A stretch of DNA of 64,000 nt. Source: Liolophura sinensis (lineage: Eukaryota; Mollusca; Polyplacophora; Chitonida; Chitonidae). The stretch lies in NCBI RefSeq assembly GCF_032854445.1, contig NC_088300.1:37035458-37099457 (forward strand), read 5' to 3'. The notes beneath the pieces were generated by a model, which was not told where the DNA came from, made no database searches, and worked only from the letters and a program-made list of their open reading frames with translations. This document shows positions 12,201 through 27,200 of the stretch, one piece after another. Every line of letters begins with the position of its first letter. Within the stretch, counting starts at the first letter, position 1. Position numbers and translations under genes: made by a program.

Positions 12201-15200
12201 CAGGAAAACAGGAGAGTCTACGTGATCTGCTGTCTGATGTCGCACAAGGTGAGTCTGCTCCATATACCTTTTTCACTTGATTTTGATCCACACCAGTTCA
12301 CTGGAATATTAGACTTTGTCGCTTTTAACGCCAGAAAAGGGGGTGTTTGGCATTTACAATCAAGATGACACCTTGTTTGATATTTGAATACATACCTACA
12401 TGCCTTATTAATGTGCTAAACTCGCTGTTCGTGCAAGAGTAAGTTTAGGTGAGGCAGGTTTGAAATTTGTTAAGAAGTTGAAGGCAGGCTGGAAGGTTCC
12501 CTATGGCAAGCCACTAGCAAGCTACTACCATACTTCTGGCAAGCCTGTAGCCTTGCACCATCTATCATATGGTTTCATCAATCAGATGACTGACTGTGGA
12601 CACTGAGCACATTCACACTACAGGGTAGCCACTCCCAGAATAGTGGTTCCGTGCTGTGTTTCCTGTAGAACAACACTTGTAGTGTATGCTCAACAGCAGT
12701 GCCCAATAAAGTGCATACATGGGCAGAATTTCGATTAATTGTATGCAAAAGTTAATGCCTTTTTGATTTATGTTTTTAGTATATGCGCAAATTTACGTGT
12801 TGCTCTTGGGTAGTTTACTGTAGGCATAGCTTACATCCTTTACAGTTAAGGTTAGCTACATGCATGATGCAAGTATGAAACAGTATACCGGCTTTGTGGC
12901 ATGAAACCACAAGTGTTGCACAGCTTTAATATAAGACATAATGGGCAGGTTCTCAGAAAGTTTGCCGATGAATTGAAAACTCCAGTCCTGGCAGCAAGCA
13001 CATGGGAGTTCCATATTAATTAAATCTCCGGATGTGCTTTCAAAGAAAACAAGGTGGCCAGAATGGTGCAGATCAAACAGTTGGGAGGCACAGCTCTCAC
13101 AGTGGATCGCCTCTATCTGCATGGAATTGTCTTCATTGTAACCAACTGTGTCTAATAAGAGACAGTGTTAAGGAATTCTCACAGTCTCCAGTAATTTGGC
13201 GGATTGCTCTAGAGTGCTACATCAGAATCAATACTCTCCTTATTGAGTTATTGTTCGTAGTAGCTTTGGGATTTTAAGGAGTAATGTAGCAAATTAGCTC
13301 TGACAGTAGAAAACCAAACTTTAGCCCAAGGGTAAATCCCTCACTTATCACGCTGTATCTTTATAGCTTTATCTCCCACTTGAAGCACAAAGCCACAACC
13401 TGTATGGAGAAAAAAAATTGGAATCTTGCGCATGTAACTGCGTGTGAATAAGAAGGGTGGGATGGGATCCTTGTAAAGAGATGGGCTGATCAGAGAGTTA
13501 GCCAAGCAGCCAGAATTAAAGGAAAGCATCTGTTTATTATGGTCTAGCTCTTACATGCACTCACCATTGGACAGCAGAAAAAAAAGTCCCGAGCAGCCAG
13601 TAGGGAATCTTTGATCACATTTGTAACTGTTATTATGCCAGAGGGGTTAACTGTTGGTTGGCCCTTGTGACCAGTGTGGACATTCATCAGTCTCTACTCA
13701 AAGATATCCACTCAATATCGTGTGCTTAACCAATAGTGATGCTGTAGCACTCTCTTGTCCAGTTGTAGTCAGAGCTTGCCAACTATTTCCTTACCCATCT
13801 GAACCCATCATCCTGTAGCTGACTGGGGTAGTTGAACGTCTCCTACATTTTGGGTTGTAGCACCATGTAATATGGTAACATAGATCTGGAAATTGCCGAC
13901 CATATGTTTGCACAGAAATCTGTTTTTAAACATGGCTGTACATATACATGTATACGTGGTTTATGGTACAAAAATTAGTGCTGAGTGATCTTTTGAGACT
14001 ATGTCCTCTTTTTGTTGCTACTATGGTTACGTAATACCACACCAGATAGAGTATTTCCTGAATTTTCAAAAATAAAATATCATCTGACATGTTTGTTTAG
14101 CATCTTGTTTCATGTACTTGTTGAAAGTTTCCATTTGCTTGCTGAAAAAGAGGCTGAGAAAGGTCACAAGGTCTCCTGCATAGTGATGGTGGGAAACCAG
14201 AATTTTTGCAGCAATCCTGTGAAAATCGTATTCACAGAACATTTCGGTAATATTTCTTTGGAAGGAAAGCCGGCTAGAAACTTGCAAAAACTTAAGCACT
14301 AAGTGATACAGTTTTAGTCAGCTCTGGTATTTTCTGCTTCCTTTTTTCATTTTCCTTTTTTTTTTTTTTTGAAGTTTTGAGAAAACTAATAGACATGTTG
14401 CTAAAAGGTTTATCTTCATCATATGTGTGAGGTGTGTAAATGTTGATAAATTACGCTCTGGGAATCATTAGTAGGCCTATTTCTGTTTTAGAAATTTTGC
14501 AACTGAACTGTGTCTACTGCGTAGCATTTTTGGTTTCAATCTACTTTTTAAAGGTTTCCCGTACAAATCCTATTTTAAGCAAGTGTGCAATCGAATTGAA
14601 AATTGAAACCTCTTGCCTCGTACCGAATAGTTTTTTTTTTTAAATTGTGTGATCCGATTGGGTACTGGCTAGCTTTATGCATGTACCTGTTAGAGATTTT
14701 TCTAGAAATTACACAATTTTGTATTCCTATTGTGAATTTTATAGACGTTTTTAAATTTAAACATTAAGTGTTCAAATCAGTGCAGCTTTTAGTTTATAAA
14801 TGATGAAAGAAATCCTTAGGAGTAGCCTTCTGAAAAATATAAATATCCACATTAGTGTGCGAGTTCAAGAAATTACATAATGATATTTATCTAAATGTGT
14901 ATAAAGTAGACATCTTGCATGTTTACAGTAGTGAAGGTATTGTGTCTGCTGATGGTAATATAAGTACTGAATGTTGATAATGATCAAGGTATCCAGGGTG
15001 TGAGGAGACTGGAATCTCTGGCCAATTAAACCATCAAAGACCCACTGCTGTTTGTTTGTGGAGTTTTTTCCTTCTGCAGCAGTGACTGTTTACCCCTGGT
15101 GTTTCCACACACTGGTGGATTAGCCAGCAGTACCACAGCTTTACATCGCTCAGCTGGTTAGTGCAGAGGCTGATCAGAATGCCGTGGCTGGAAAAAGGCA

Positions 15201-18200
15201 ACCTTACAAGTGGCTGAAAGATGAGTTGACAGCTCAGCTGTGAAAAGCACTTGAAGAGAGTAACACCTTACTGTGTGTTGTAACCCAGGGGAAGAAAACT
15301 AGCTGTCACCACTCAATAAAAACTCTCCCAGAAGTGCGATAGTCTTTCCCTCTCTGACAGCCTGTTGAAATTCCAGTCAGCCCCTGTCAGATGTTTCGTT
15401 ATTTTTTTGTAACTCTTTGCTGAATTAAACTGTTCTTACTCACCAATCTGTTTCTCTAAACACTAGAATCAGTCTCTAGTATACAGAGGCCTATATGAAT
15501 AGGGCGAAGATGAAATAGTTGTTATAATATCCAGCTGAATTCCCACATAATGTGCTGCAAAAATGAGTTACGCAATTAGAAGAAGATATAGTGATATCAT
15601 CAGACACATGTAACTCTGTTATACAGCCACTAAAACTGGAGATACAACAACAATTTGTGGCTTTGGTAAATTTGATTGGTGGGAAAGTGTCGCACAAATA
15701 GCTTTCTCTGGTTAATGAGTAGATATGGTTAAGTTGTTAAATATGGAAGCTAGCCAGACTGCTGCCACTCACACGTTTATTAGTGGCGGTGATTAATAGC
15801 AAGGGATGAACATACTGTCATGTAAATAGACAGTAACAAGGGGAATATGGATGTAAAATATGGTCAGCCTAGGCTTAATTACAATCTTTCATTGTCCTTG
15901 TTTTTCTTTCTTGATCATTTTCTCTTTCACCTAAAGTTTTGGTAATAGAAAATGCACATCAAAGTTTTAGAACAATACTTTTGATGCCAACACTTTAAGT
16001 TTTTCTGATGGAAAGTATATCAAACTCTGCTAAAAAGGTGAATTTAATCATTCTGAAAAAAATGCTAAACTTTAAATGAAATACAATATTGTAATGTCTA
16101 GGCTATAAAAACCATCATGGGTGAATATACTGTACACGAAACTACGTCTGCACATGTTGGGCAAACGATGAGGACTACTGGATCCAGAAATTCCTGCACT
16201 CTCATAGACTGAGCATGCCTCTGGTGTATGAGTGGAGTCCCTTTGAGCCTACATTAATTCACCCCCACACCCTTTCAAATACCCAACACCAAGCGGTGCA
16301 CTCCTGCGGGGTTTGCCCTTGATTACAGCAGTGTTTGGGGTGCATAACTGATCAGTGTTTTTATTGCTGGGCCGGGATTTGCCAGAATGTGACATTTAAC
16401 GTTATCAACAAATGATAAGGAAAGAGATGGACCAGGAACAGGCTTGTTCATACCTCCTGTTTGATATATTGTTCCAAAGGGAAAGATGTGTGCCTGGTAG
16501 CAAGCAGCGGCTATTAGTTTAATGTTACTGCCATTTTCACTTTCAGCCTTACAAATGTTAGACCCTATGGAGGAGGATTCCTTACAGTACCATGTCTGCA
16601 CTGGCTGTTCCATTGCACACTCAACCCCTCTGCCAATTTACCTTCTGGGTGTGAAATAACCTTCAAAGTTGATTCCTGTTTCTGTTTGTGTCGACTCTCG
16701 TGTATATAAACATAATCTCCCCTGGCAATGGTTTTAAACAACATGATGTGAAAATCCTGTGAATTTGGATTTGCGATTGCCTCAACAACCCTCCCTCTGA
16801 TTGCTCCAGTAAGCGCAGTTATCAGCATAGATATGTACTTATATCAGTCCCAGTGCTGTTTCTAATCGTGAAAAAAAAAACCTGTCATGTTTGGAAAGGG
16901 CATTGGGCAACCCGTAATGGCCAATTTATAAGTGGGGAATAGGTTTCCCCCATATATCAGGACATCCAAGTCTCTAGGGTATTCCATGCAACAGATAATT
17001 TGATTGAATTCGCAGGCAGTTACCAAACCTTCCCGAATTTCTTCTAACCTTTTTCCAGCATACAAATAGCATTGGCAGGATCGTTTAGTGCTGGAAACCA
17101 AGACTTGATATTATTAACGACTAGATCAGTTCCATTGACCCCGAAGTGATGATAATTGATACAATGTAGAGAGAGTGTGATAATCAGGAAACATGGCCCC
17201 AATCTGCCCGCCCGATGACTTTATCTTGACATGTAAGATCCTCACCCGGGCCTGATAGATGTGTCTCCGGTCACTATGGTTGGTCAGTCTCTAGACTAAG
17301 GGTAACCCCTACATGCCATCGATTGTCAACAACCCAGACTGTAACAAGTCGTGCGGAAAACTCAATTTTCTAATCCAGGGATGTTAAATGTCCAATTGTT
17401 CCCACTGAAAGGAGATGCAAATCTGTGGGCATTATTCATGCAGCAGAACAGTTGGAAGCGTGGAAGATGTCTCCTTCACTAATGCTGGAGAATATATCTG
17501 TCAGCTTTCTTTGATGTATCTAAGCACATGGTACTAAAATTATTGCTTTCCCAATACAGCATGTCATACGTACACAATATTTCAGGCACTGTTCTGTGTT
17601 GAGAGATCAGATTTGCATGCACGTGTATTAAATTTTTTTTTTTTTTTTTTTATTATTATTATTTTCAACTTGGTAAAGTAATCCATTCATATGATATGTT
17701 TATATGTTTCTTTTTGTAAACATGGATTTTGTTGACCATCTGCAGTTTTCCAAGTTTTTGTAATTATATATCATACATGTACATGGATCATGTGTTAACA
17801 AGGATATGCTTGCTACACTTAACCCAGTAGTGAAGGCACAGTCTGCTCTACACAGGATGGAGACCACGTTGTCTGCTTTTTGGTGTATAGAGAACATATG
17901 AACATCGGGGTATGAGGTTGTGATTTTCTGTAGTATCCTTGGAGGGTAATAAAACTGTAGTTGTACCACAGGGTACGAGTTCACTGGTTGTGTGGCAGAT
18001 ATCAAAGCACCTATGACATGTATTGTTTATACGACATGAAAGACTTGCACTAGTGTTGGACTAAATTACACAGCTGTTTTACGACTGCATTTGAGTGATT
18101 CGTGATGACATATGGTAGAGTAGATTGTGACCAGCTTTATGATACTCTGGGTATTAATTAGGAAATTTTATGGGTTTGTTTTCAGAGCTGAGGTTATATG

Positions 18201-21200
18201 CCATCAACAGTGCATGATAGTTGTGTTAGGTGAAATTCTCTGTAGAAGTTTCTACACTGCCACTGTTATGAAACCGATAGTCTAATGAGGCTCAATCACT
18301 ATGAACAATAAAAAAAAAACGGCCAGAAAAAGTATTGGAAAAGAATAATTGCTTGAAAAGTAATGTTACAACTTCTGAACATTCAAGTTGCAAGTCAGTT
18401 TCAAGTTCACAGAGTCAAATTCGTTTTTTGACACAGCGTGTGTGTTCATGATAATTTGTAGCAATTTAATTTACTTTCCTTTCTGGTGAAAACGAGTTTT
18501 GCGAAATGAACATTATATATATTCTGCAGTTTCTTATTACTTACAATTTGTTCCTATGCCATGTGTTTTACAAGTCTTAATGTGATATCATTAATGTCAT
18601 GATTATAAATATTGATATTAACGTTCCACAAGTCCGTGAATTGTTGAAAAACCCTCGGTTAGTATGGATGTATTCCGAAAGTTTTCCTAACCAGGTCTGG
18701 TCAACCAATCAGAAAACTGAATATGGAGGCAATGAGCGTGGATCGTGAAATGAACAGCTGTTAAACAGAACATTAAACACCAGTTTAGTGGAAGGGCTGA
18801 TGTCATTGTTTTACAAGGCTCTAATCTGTGTGCATGGTTGGATAATGTGTATTTTCTTGTGCTGGGATTGGTGAGGGAGGTAGTGATGAAGATGTTTCCC
18901 ATCCATCTAGAGCTGGCCTGATGGGAAAGGCCATGTTGGGCTTTGTTTGTTCTGTAACATTGACCCCTTCCCTTGTCTTTGCCGGCTTGATTGCTCACTT
19001 AATGACTGTAGCAGAAAGCAGACATAATTGTTTACTAATGGAAACCAGAGTAACATTGTTGGCCGGGTTTTCCGCTTGAACCACGTACTGACATCACTTG
19101 ATATACAGAATAACAATTTTGGTTATTGTATAGTTTTGTAATTCAAATATATCTCATACTGATAAACATATGTACATGTAAATGAAACTTAGCTGTGATA
19201 AAAGCGTGAAATTCAGTGTGTAGTGACTATCTAGACATGTTCGAAAACGTGATAGCTCTTTGAAATGCCTGGTTTCCTCCCACCATAAAGCTGGCTGCCG
19301 TCATGTAAGTGAAATATTCTTGCGTAAAACACCAATTAAATAAGTTAATCTTTGAAATATTTGCATGTTTTAGCTTCTGTAAATTATGTGTTAATCAGAC
19401 AGCCAAAATGCTGTATTGAAATCTTGTGACTTTAGAGCCTCATTCAGTATTGGAACCTTCAAGCTGTCATTTTGGAACATGTTGTTCACCAGGAGTGCAG
19501 TGAACAATATTGTTCACACATGATCGTCACCACCATGACATTATGTATCCATGATGTTCACATTGCTGAAGAAAAAAGCTGTTGTAGTTGTTCTTAAATG
19601 TATGACTTAATAAATATGTGAGTAAAATCAACAATAACAACTGAAGTTTTAGGGCATTTTAGTATGTTGTGATTCTGTCTCTCTATGTCGGGCATATGAA
19701 CTACAGCCTCTAGTATGATAAATGTTTTCCGGTAATATCCTTGATGGAGTAATCACTAAAAGTTCTAGAACCTGTAGATGAAGGTCATGGAAGCCTTAGG
19801 CATTACTACAAGTGTGGTTAACCTTTGACTTTATCCTTCCCACAGGTCAGGAGACAGGTGTGTCCACAGCCCCTGGGGTGTACCTGCGAGAGGACCCAAT
19901 CTGTGGCACCCAGCTGGAAAACCAGAGTGAGCTGCGGGCCCCCACCGCCGATAAAGCCGCGTTTTATCTGGATGCTGCGTTAGCGGCGCGCTCTATACCA
20001 GGTATGGGACTGCATACCTGTGTATGTATTTTGTGTATGACTTAGATATGTTTAGACATATGCTTTGATGTAATACCTGTAATATGGGACAATACATGTA
20101 GTGCGAACAAATACCCACTATATTAAAAGTTATTCTTATTCTTAAATGTCATTCTGGTCAACCCATTTTAACATTACCTTAGATGCAATTGCTGGAACCA
20201 TTAAGGCAGCATCTCACCGAGATATGGCTGAAGTATTGCCATATAAACATTTCAATATGAAATACATAGGCCATATAGGCCGTACATGGGAAGGTCTGCC
20301 AGCAACCTGCGGATGGTCGTGGGTATCCGCCGGGCTCTGCCGGGTTTTCTCCCAGCATAATACTGGCCGCCGTCTTAAAAATAAAATATTTTTGAGTACA
20401 GTGTAAAACACCAGCTAAATAAATAAATCAAATAAGCCATATTAATCTAATTCATTCATTAAGGCAGCACCCAGTTTGTGTAAATTCAGTCATATTTTTT
20501 ATAAACCAGATACATCTTTCAACCCTTTGTCTTTACAATTTCTGTAGTGTTAATATATATCAGTTTTTGACATTTGTTTCAGATTCTGAGGAGGAAGCCA
20601 AGTCTGCTCACTTGTTGTTCACCCTCCATGTGTATCAGTACAGAATAGAAAAGTCCAGCAAGGCAGGACTCCCTGCAGGTACACTTATTTTTGTATTTAG
20701 TTAATAGATGATTTGTTCCTTTATCTTTACAAACTTCTATAATGGCCATCAATGGGGAAGTCCTAGGAAATTCACATAATACAGATAGTCTGAGGTAAAA
20801 ACTCTAGCACCCAAAAGCTGGATTTGAACTCACAACACAGCCATACAAATACAAGCAGTTTGAAGTTTTTCACTGTTAACATTTGATCAGTGATGGTCCC
20901 CAGCTGTACATTACAGAAATTGTGCACTGATACAGGGACATGTGTTTGTACATGTACATCATATTCGTTGGATTAAGGTCAGGGTTTTGGAAGGTTTTGT
21001 AATTTTTTTAATTGTGAATCAGAAATCAACTTTGTGAATTTATTGTACAGCTACATCCCCCAATGCCTGATCAAAGATATTCCGATATTGCAGTATGGTT
21101 TCATCAAGGTATCTAATTGCTATCAGGCAACATTTTAATCTTGGCGTCAAAACAGACATTCGTATACCAATGGACATCCCAGGTCAATAGATGCAAGTCC

Positions 21201-24200
21201 ATTTCCCAACACAACATTCAGTACAAACCACCAAAGAACTAAGAAAGTAGCTAAAGTACGAAATCAAGACAGACGAATACACAGAGAAGCAATCAACAGA
21301 AGGCTCAGTCCTGAAGGTACACCTTCTGGTTGTTGTATTAGAGCCCAAATACTCAAAAGTTTAAGATGATGTAGTTTCCTGTGAATTTCACTAAATTCGC
21401 TCTTTGGTTCTGCTTTCAGTGGCTGGTGGGAGAAGTCGACTTCACCTGATTGACCTAGGTAGTTGTTCCAAGTCAAAAGAACCAGGTGGTGTGGCGCTAA
21501 GCCTGTCAGCATTAGGCAATGTCATCCTGGCTCTCCTCAATGGACAGAGGCATGTTCCACACAGGTACTGTCCCTCATTCTGACCATGTCTACGTCAAAA
21601 TCAGCAGCTAGCTGTGTCAGTCCAGAGGTTCAGGTCAAGCCTTCACGTTTCCTCAAGACATTACTTATACTTTGTATTGTCACCTATTTTACTGACGACT
21701 ATACTTGTCGTGTTGAAATCACATTTGCGGTGAAGAAATGACTGTTTTGATTTTGCACTTCAGATGAAAATTTATGTTTGAGTTTGAAAGATAGTAATAC
21801 TTGCTAGGTTTGTAAGCTGTAAGATGTAATATAGAAATACATGTACATGTTCGGTAGAAATACATTTATTACTGCTGGAGGCATTGTGAATATATTTCTT
21901 GATCATAGAAAATGTCTACGATGAATCTTCTCAAATACTACATGTGTTTCTAAATGGTGCTAAATTATTCTTTAGCTGGTAGTGCTAGATTAACAGCATG
22001 TATTGGGTGTCGTAGAGCTACAACTTTCAAGATGATGGCATGTCCGACAACTAGCAACCATTGTGTTTGTAAAATGAATTTTAGTTCGGAAGATATCCAG
22101 GTTTAGTCATTTCCCTGCAAATATCTGCTGCTGCAACTAAGTTTCAAGAACTGGATCTTGCTGGTCTCATGGCTAACCAGATCTTGTTATTAATTTCCTG
22201 TGTAATCAGTCAGCGTAGGAGTGATTCTGATTTCTGCGTTTTTGAACGCAGCAAGTTCACAGTGATCGCACCACTGAGGGCCTTATTAAGATAACCGTAT
22301 GCTATTAGGCAGCCGTAGTGTTAAATGCAAGTGAGCTTTGCACTTAAAGTAGGAATGCTCCAAAATGGTACATAGAGTTAATGCCCTATTGATTTATTGA
22401 CTCTGGTGAAATGATATCAAAACATCCCCTTTTCTTGTTGTCATGGTGGAATGTGCAGTGAGTGTTAAGTGATAGCACCTTGACTTCCTGTGCACCCAGT
22501 ATAGTGTTCCCATTCGTGTTCCATTGATTTGTGCTTGATGAACATAAAACTTGTTATTGAGGAAAATTAACTTTTTACAGCAATATTTTGCTTAATTCCT
22601 GCACATTTAATAGTTGTGGTGGAGCCTGAAGAAAGCTGCTTCAATCTGCATAAATTGTGTGCTATTGTTAAAGGGGGAAGCGGACTAGCTGTTCTCCAGT
22701 ATGTAGTTCTGACCTCTATTACGGTCATAAATCTCTCTCATTTACACACAACAATCATTGTATTACCTGGAATTTTTATCTGAGATATGGTGATATTATA
22801 GAATCACAAAAAAATTGTACAGCTATCTAATTTCTCACAACGAGAACATGAGTTATTTGACTTTTAGTGGTTGGAAAATAAATCTGTGCATCTGGAGCCC
22901 GCTGGGAAATCTACATGGTTCTCATTTCAAAGTATGATTATATTTTACTCACTTAAAATAACTTTAGAAACTTTAGAAATTTAGATGTGTATTTATGAGT
23001 TAACATTGTTTCAAAAGAGTTGTGTGGAAATAAAAGGGATTTGTTTTGTATTTACAGGGACAGTAAGATCGCCCAGTTGTTACGAGATTCTCTTGGAAAC
23101 TTGTCTTGTCGCACCTGTATGATTGCTCACGTCACCCCGTCTCTGTCACATCACAATGAGAGCTTACAAGTGATTCAGTTAGCAGCTCGCATCCACAGAA
23201 TGAGGCGACGCAAGAACAAGGTCGGTGTCTAATGGAGTCATTTCAAAATTCTGGTCACATTTGAAGTTTGGGAAAAGTACCCTTAAGTGCTCAATCTGAC
23301 AGTATTTAATGGCTTACAATTTGCAAGAATTTTTACCAAACCGTAAAGGATTATTATGTGTTTGGCAAAATCCAAGAAAGAAAATCTGATGAAATACAGT
23401 TCATATGGGTTCAATTAAAATGCCACCGTCTCTTTCTGAGTCGTGTATTAAGTCACTTTCTAACATTTTGCATAACACTTTTATGTTCACAGTTAAACCA
23501 TGAATGATTTTTGTCACAAGAAAATAAAGCAGTCACATAAAGTTGAGAAAAAGTTGTCTGCGAATGCCTTATGTAATTCTCAACTTTCTTTATTGACTGG
23601 ATATTAACTCCAGTCTTAAAGCCAAGAATTGTTGGTCACCCTTGTTAACAGCAGTTCACTTGGCTAACCTTCTAGTGTTTGTAGCAGATCCTTGGCTCCT
23701 CTACACCAGAGATATCTTGGGGCTATGTTGACTTACAGTATTGACTTTTCTGCCAACAGTGGGAGCTAAGGTCTGCTAAGGGTTTGAATGTTTGTTTGGT
23801 TTTCTATTGCAAGCCATAAAACCATGACTCACCTTTGCCAGTTAGATGAGCAGGTTGATATTGACTGTCAGTAAAAACATTTACCTAACAGAACTTAACA
23901 CGCCAGTCTCCATCTTTGTTGTAAGAAACATATTTATAAAACTAACCAAGATAACGTTGCCATCATGGTTATTTCAAGCACCCCTAAGACCTTTTAAATC
24001 TCTTGTACATTTTTCACCAGCAGAATTTTGTTTTGTTGCAGTTCTCAAGCACAAGTTCAGAAGAAAGTTCGTGTGAAGAGAATGGGCGTTTGAGGCGATA
24101 TGGGGTGCGAGGTTTTCGCAAGATGGGCACATTGCGGGAGGATGTGGCCATGTCACACTCTGATCCTGATTACACATCTAGCAGTGAGCAGTCCTGTGAC

Positions 24201-27200
24201 ACTGTTATTTACATGGGATCAAATGGACAGTCACTGAGTGACCGAGAACTTACAGACGGAGAAGGACCTCCCAGACATGTCCCTAGAACTAACCCCCGTT
24301 TACCTTCCAAATCCCCACGCAGGACTAGCGGGTCAAAGTCCTCAGGGGATGAGGGCTCAAATTCCGACAGTCGGTCTTCCTACTCTTCATTTTCTCAGGG
24401 AGAGAGGGGACGTTTCACAAGGGATGATTCTCTAATCAAAATTGGTGCTGTACCTCGGCTTCCCCACCGATCTAATGCAACAAAAACATCAACAGGTGCT
24501 CACACATTATCCATTCCCTCACCACCCATGTCACCACACGTCTCCAGCGAAACGCAGCAGAGGAAGGTTGGCATCAGAACCACTGTGACAAAACCAAAGT
24601 GTCCATCAGACAGTGAGGATTCGTCCTCCTTGCAGTCATTTGGCATGAAGCCGGACATGGCTCCAAACATGCCAAGGACAAATGGCAATCTGTGGTACAG
24701 GGAGAAAGGAGAAAATGGTCCTCTGGAAGGGGAGAAGTGGATTGATGGCCCTGGAGTGGAGATTTACACCGAGACCTCTAGCTCAGAGAGGTGGGTGGAT
24801 GGTCCTGGGGCCTACAGGTCAGCAAAGAGCAGCAAGTCTGGTCGATCAGAACACAGGAAACATAATAAAAATCCAACAGTTTCTGCTGATGAAAGATGGG
24901 TTGATGGACCCACAGAAATGGTTGTAAGACAGGGTGTGGTGAAGCCACCATCATCAACTGGGCCATCTGAACCTGCCCCCAAGAAACACGAAAATAAATT
25001 TGGGCCTTCTCAGTCACGGAGGGCTGCTAGTGAGAAATTAGCGAAGTGCAGTGTAACAACAAGGCCTTCTGCTTCGCTTAAACATGTTGTAGGCGACCAA
25101 GAAAGGCCGACAAGTATGGCAAGTGTTGATAGCAATGTTTCTTTGAAAGTGCAAACAGGAGATACCAGGCCTGTCAGTTCACAAGATGTGACCGGGAGTT
25201 TGAAGGAAGTTTCTTCTGTCAAAGTTGGTGGTGAGGAATCGGGGCCAGGTGTGAAGCCATTTGTGCGAGACTGGGTGGAGAGACACGCCATAACACCAGA
25301 CTGTGTTACACCAAAATCAGACACGATGCACAGCAAAATGAAAAGGGACCATTCTCTGGAACCTTCAACTTTAGCAAAACATGGAACAATTGAAAGGTCC
25401 CACAAGGGCAAGTTGTCTGGACATTCCCCTCAGCAGTCACCTGGTGGTTCTCCGATCAGCTCGAGAAAGTCACGGACTAGTCGACCTCATCTGCAAAAGG
25501 CCGATCTGTCCACATTGTCCAGTCAGTCGACCAGAGTAGCTGATTGGGTAAAGTCAGTGTCAGGGACAAATGGTGTGTCAAGTCAGTCACAACCGAAAGA
25601 CTCATCAGCTGATTTTAGAAGTCAACAATGTACAACAAAGTCCTCCAGTGCAGGACTGGAGAATGATCTGTGTAAAGTAGCTGGGGATATGGATGGTGTC
25701 AGGGTCCGCATTGATGGAAAAGACATAGCCTGTGATTTATCGACGCAAAGCTCAAGTGATATTCTTGAGACAGACAGCCCAACATCTCACCTGTTAAACA
25801 GAGAGTCAATGTATGAAGTGCAATTTGATGAACAAATAGAAGTATTGAAGCATGATGATGAAACCTTTAGCAGTGTGTCTGGGACGAAAGAACCAGAAAT
25901 CACTGATAGGCATTGTGAATTGGCAGCAGCAATGTGTGCATTTGGGGACCGTAGTTTACAGGACCAGTTGCCATCTCTAGCTACTTGTCTGGAAATGTCA
26001 AAAGATGCAGATCTGGACAACTTAGATACAGAGGGTGATATTAATCTGTGTCCACCATCTGTGTCTGTTAGCAACAAAGCAAGACTCAGATGTCCGGATG
26101 GAGCTTCTAATCCTAATTTATCTTTAAGTTCATGCGGGGAACATGAAGGATCACCAAACAAGGATGTCATAGCAGTGGAACTGGTCAAAACGAACACTCT
26201 TTCCCCAAATAGATCAATATATGCAAATGTAGATATGGACTGTTCTCCTGCTGGTTTGCAAGCAGAGCAAGCTTTACTTCTCAATGAGTCTCGGTCTGCT
26301 GATGGACAAGCCGATTGTAGTGTTATAATAGAAACAAATGAAGCTTCTGACAAGGAGATCCAACAACCTTTTCTAGGTGATGAAGACAATCTGGCGTCCA
26401 ATAATGACGCATGTAAACCACCTATCCCACAGAAGCCATCCTGCAAAAGTAAACCCAGCGCACTGCCCAAATTTTTTTCTGGATCTTCGAAGGGTCAGGG
26501 CAGGTCTGCCTCGTCATCCCCAGCAAGAGGGACACGTGATGAAAAAGCTCCTCTCCTGTCCAAATCCAATGCAGTTACCCAAAACAACAAGTCAGTTGGA
26601 CACAATGGCAGATCGAGAGACAAAGATAAATCTAACAAGTCCTCTTCACAACGATCTGGCTCTCAGCCTGCCGTCAGTAGCCCCACAGGCTCCAACTCAA
26701 ACAGATCGTCCAGGTCAAATAAATCTCAATCTCCAAACCGTAGCAAACTTCCAATATTTTCTAGAAAGGACAGCAAAGAGTCCAAGACCAGCGGCAAATC
26801 TTCGCACAAGTCTTTTGGGTTTTCCAGAAAGGACAAAGACAAGAGTGGCTCCAGTAAGGCTGGAAATGTTCGTCTTGGTGAACTGACTAGCCATAAAGCC
26901 AAAGGTACAGATTCAGACAGTGGAAACGATAGCGGAATAGTGGCAAATGAAAGGAAGAAGCTCCTCTCACCCTATGCAACTGTTACTCAACCAAGGACGC
27001 CAAGTCACTCCAGCAGTGGTCATGGGAGTGATAACAGCAGTGTCATCAGTTCGGACATACTCTCCAAGACACACCTGGAAAAACTGCAATGTGGAGCCAG
27101 CAGTGGCTATGAGAGTATGCTGAGAGACAGCGAAGCGACAGGTACTTCCTCTTCCACTCACGAAGATACAGCTAGTGAGAGTTCTGGGGATAGGACAAAG

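Larger units (their letters stand above)
20002..24041 (+). other. KIF26 introns 4-7 (non-exonic parts)
   Basis: Introns 20002-20582, 20679-21419, 21565-23057 and 23221-24041 flank the last motor exons. The first contains a SINE piece and the last an imperfect foldback (23530-23599). The remaining sequence is plain AT-rich intron. Confidence 0.8.

Noticed and set aside
25787-26470. 227-codon minus ORF inside the big KIF26 exon
   Set aside because: Antisense shadow of a Ser-rich coding exon. The sense frame is conserved and splices correctly.
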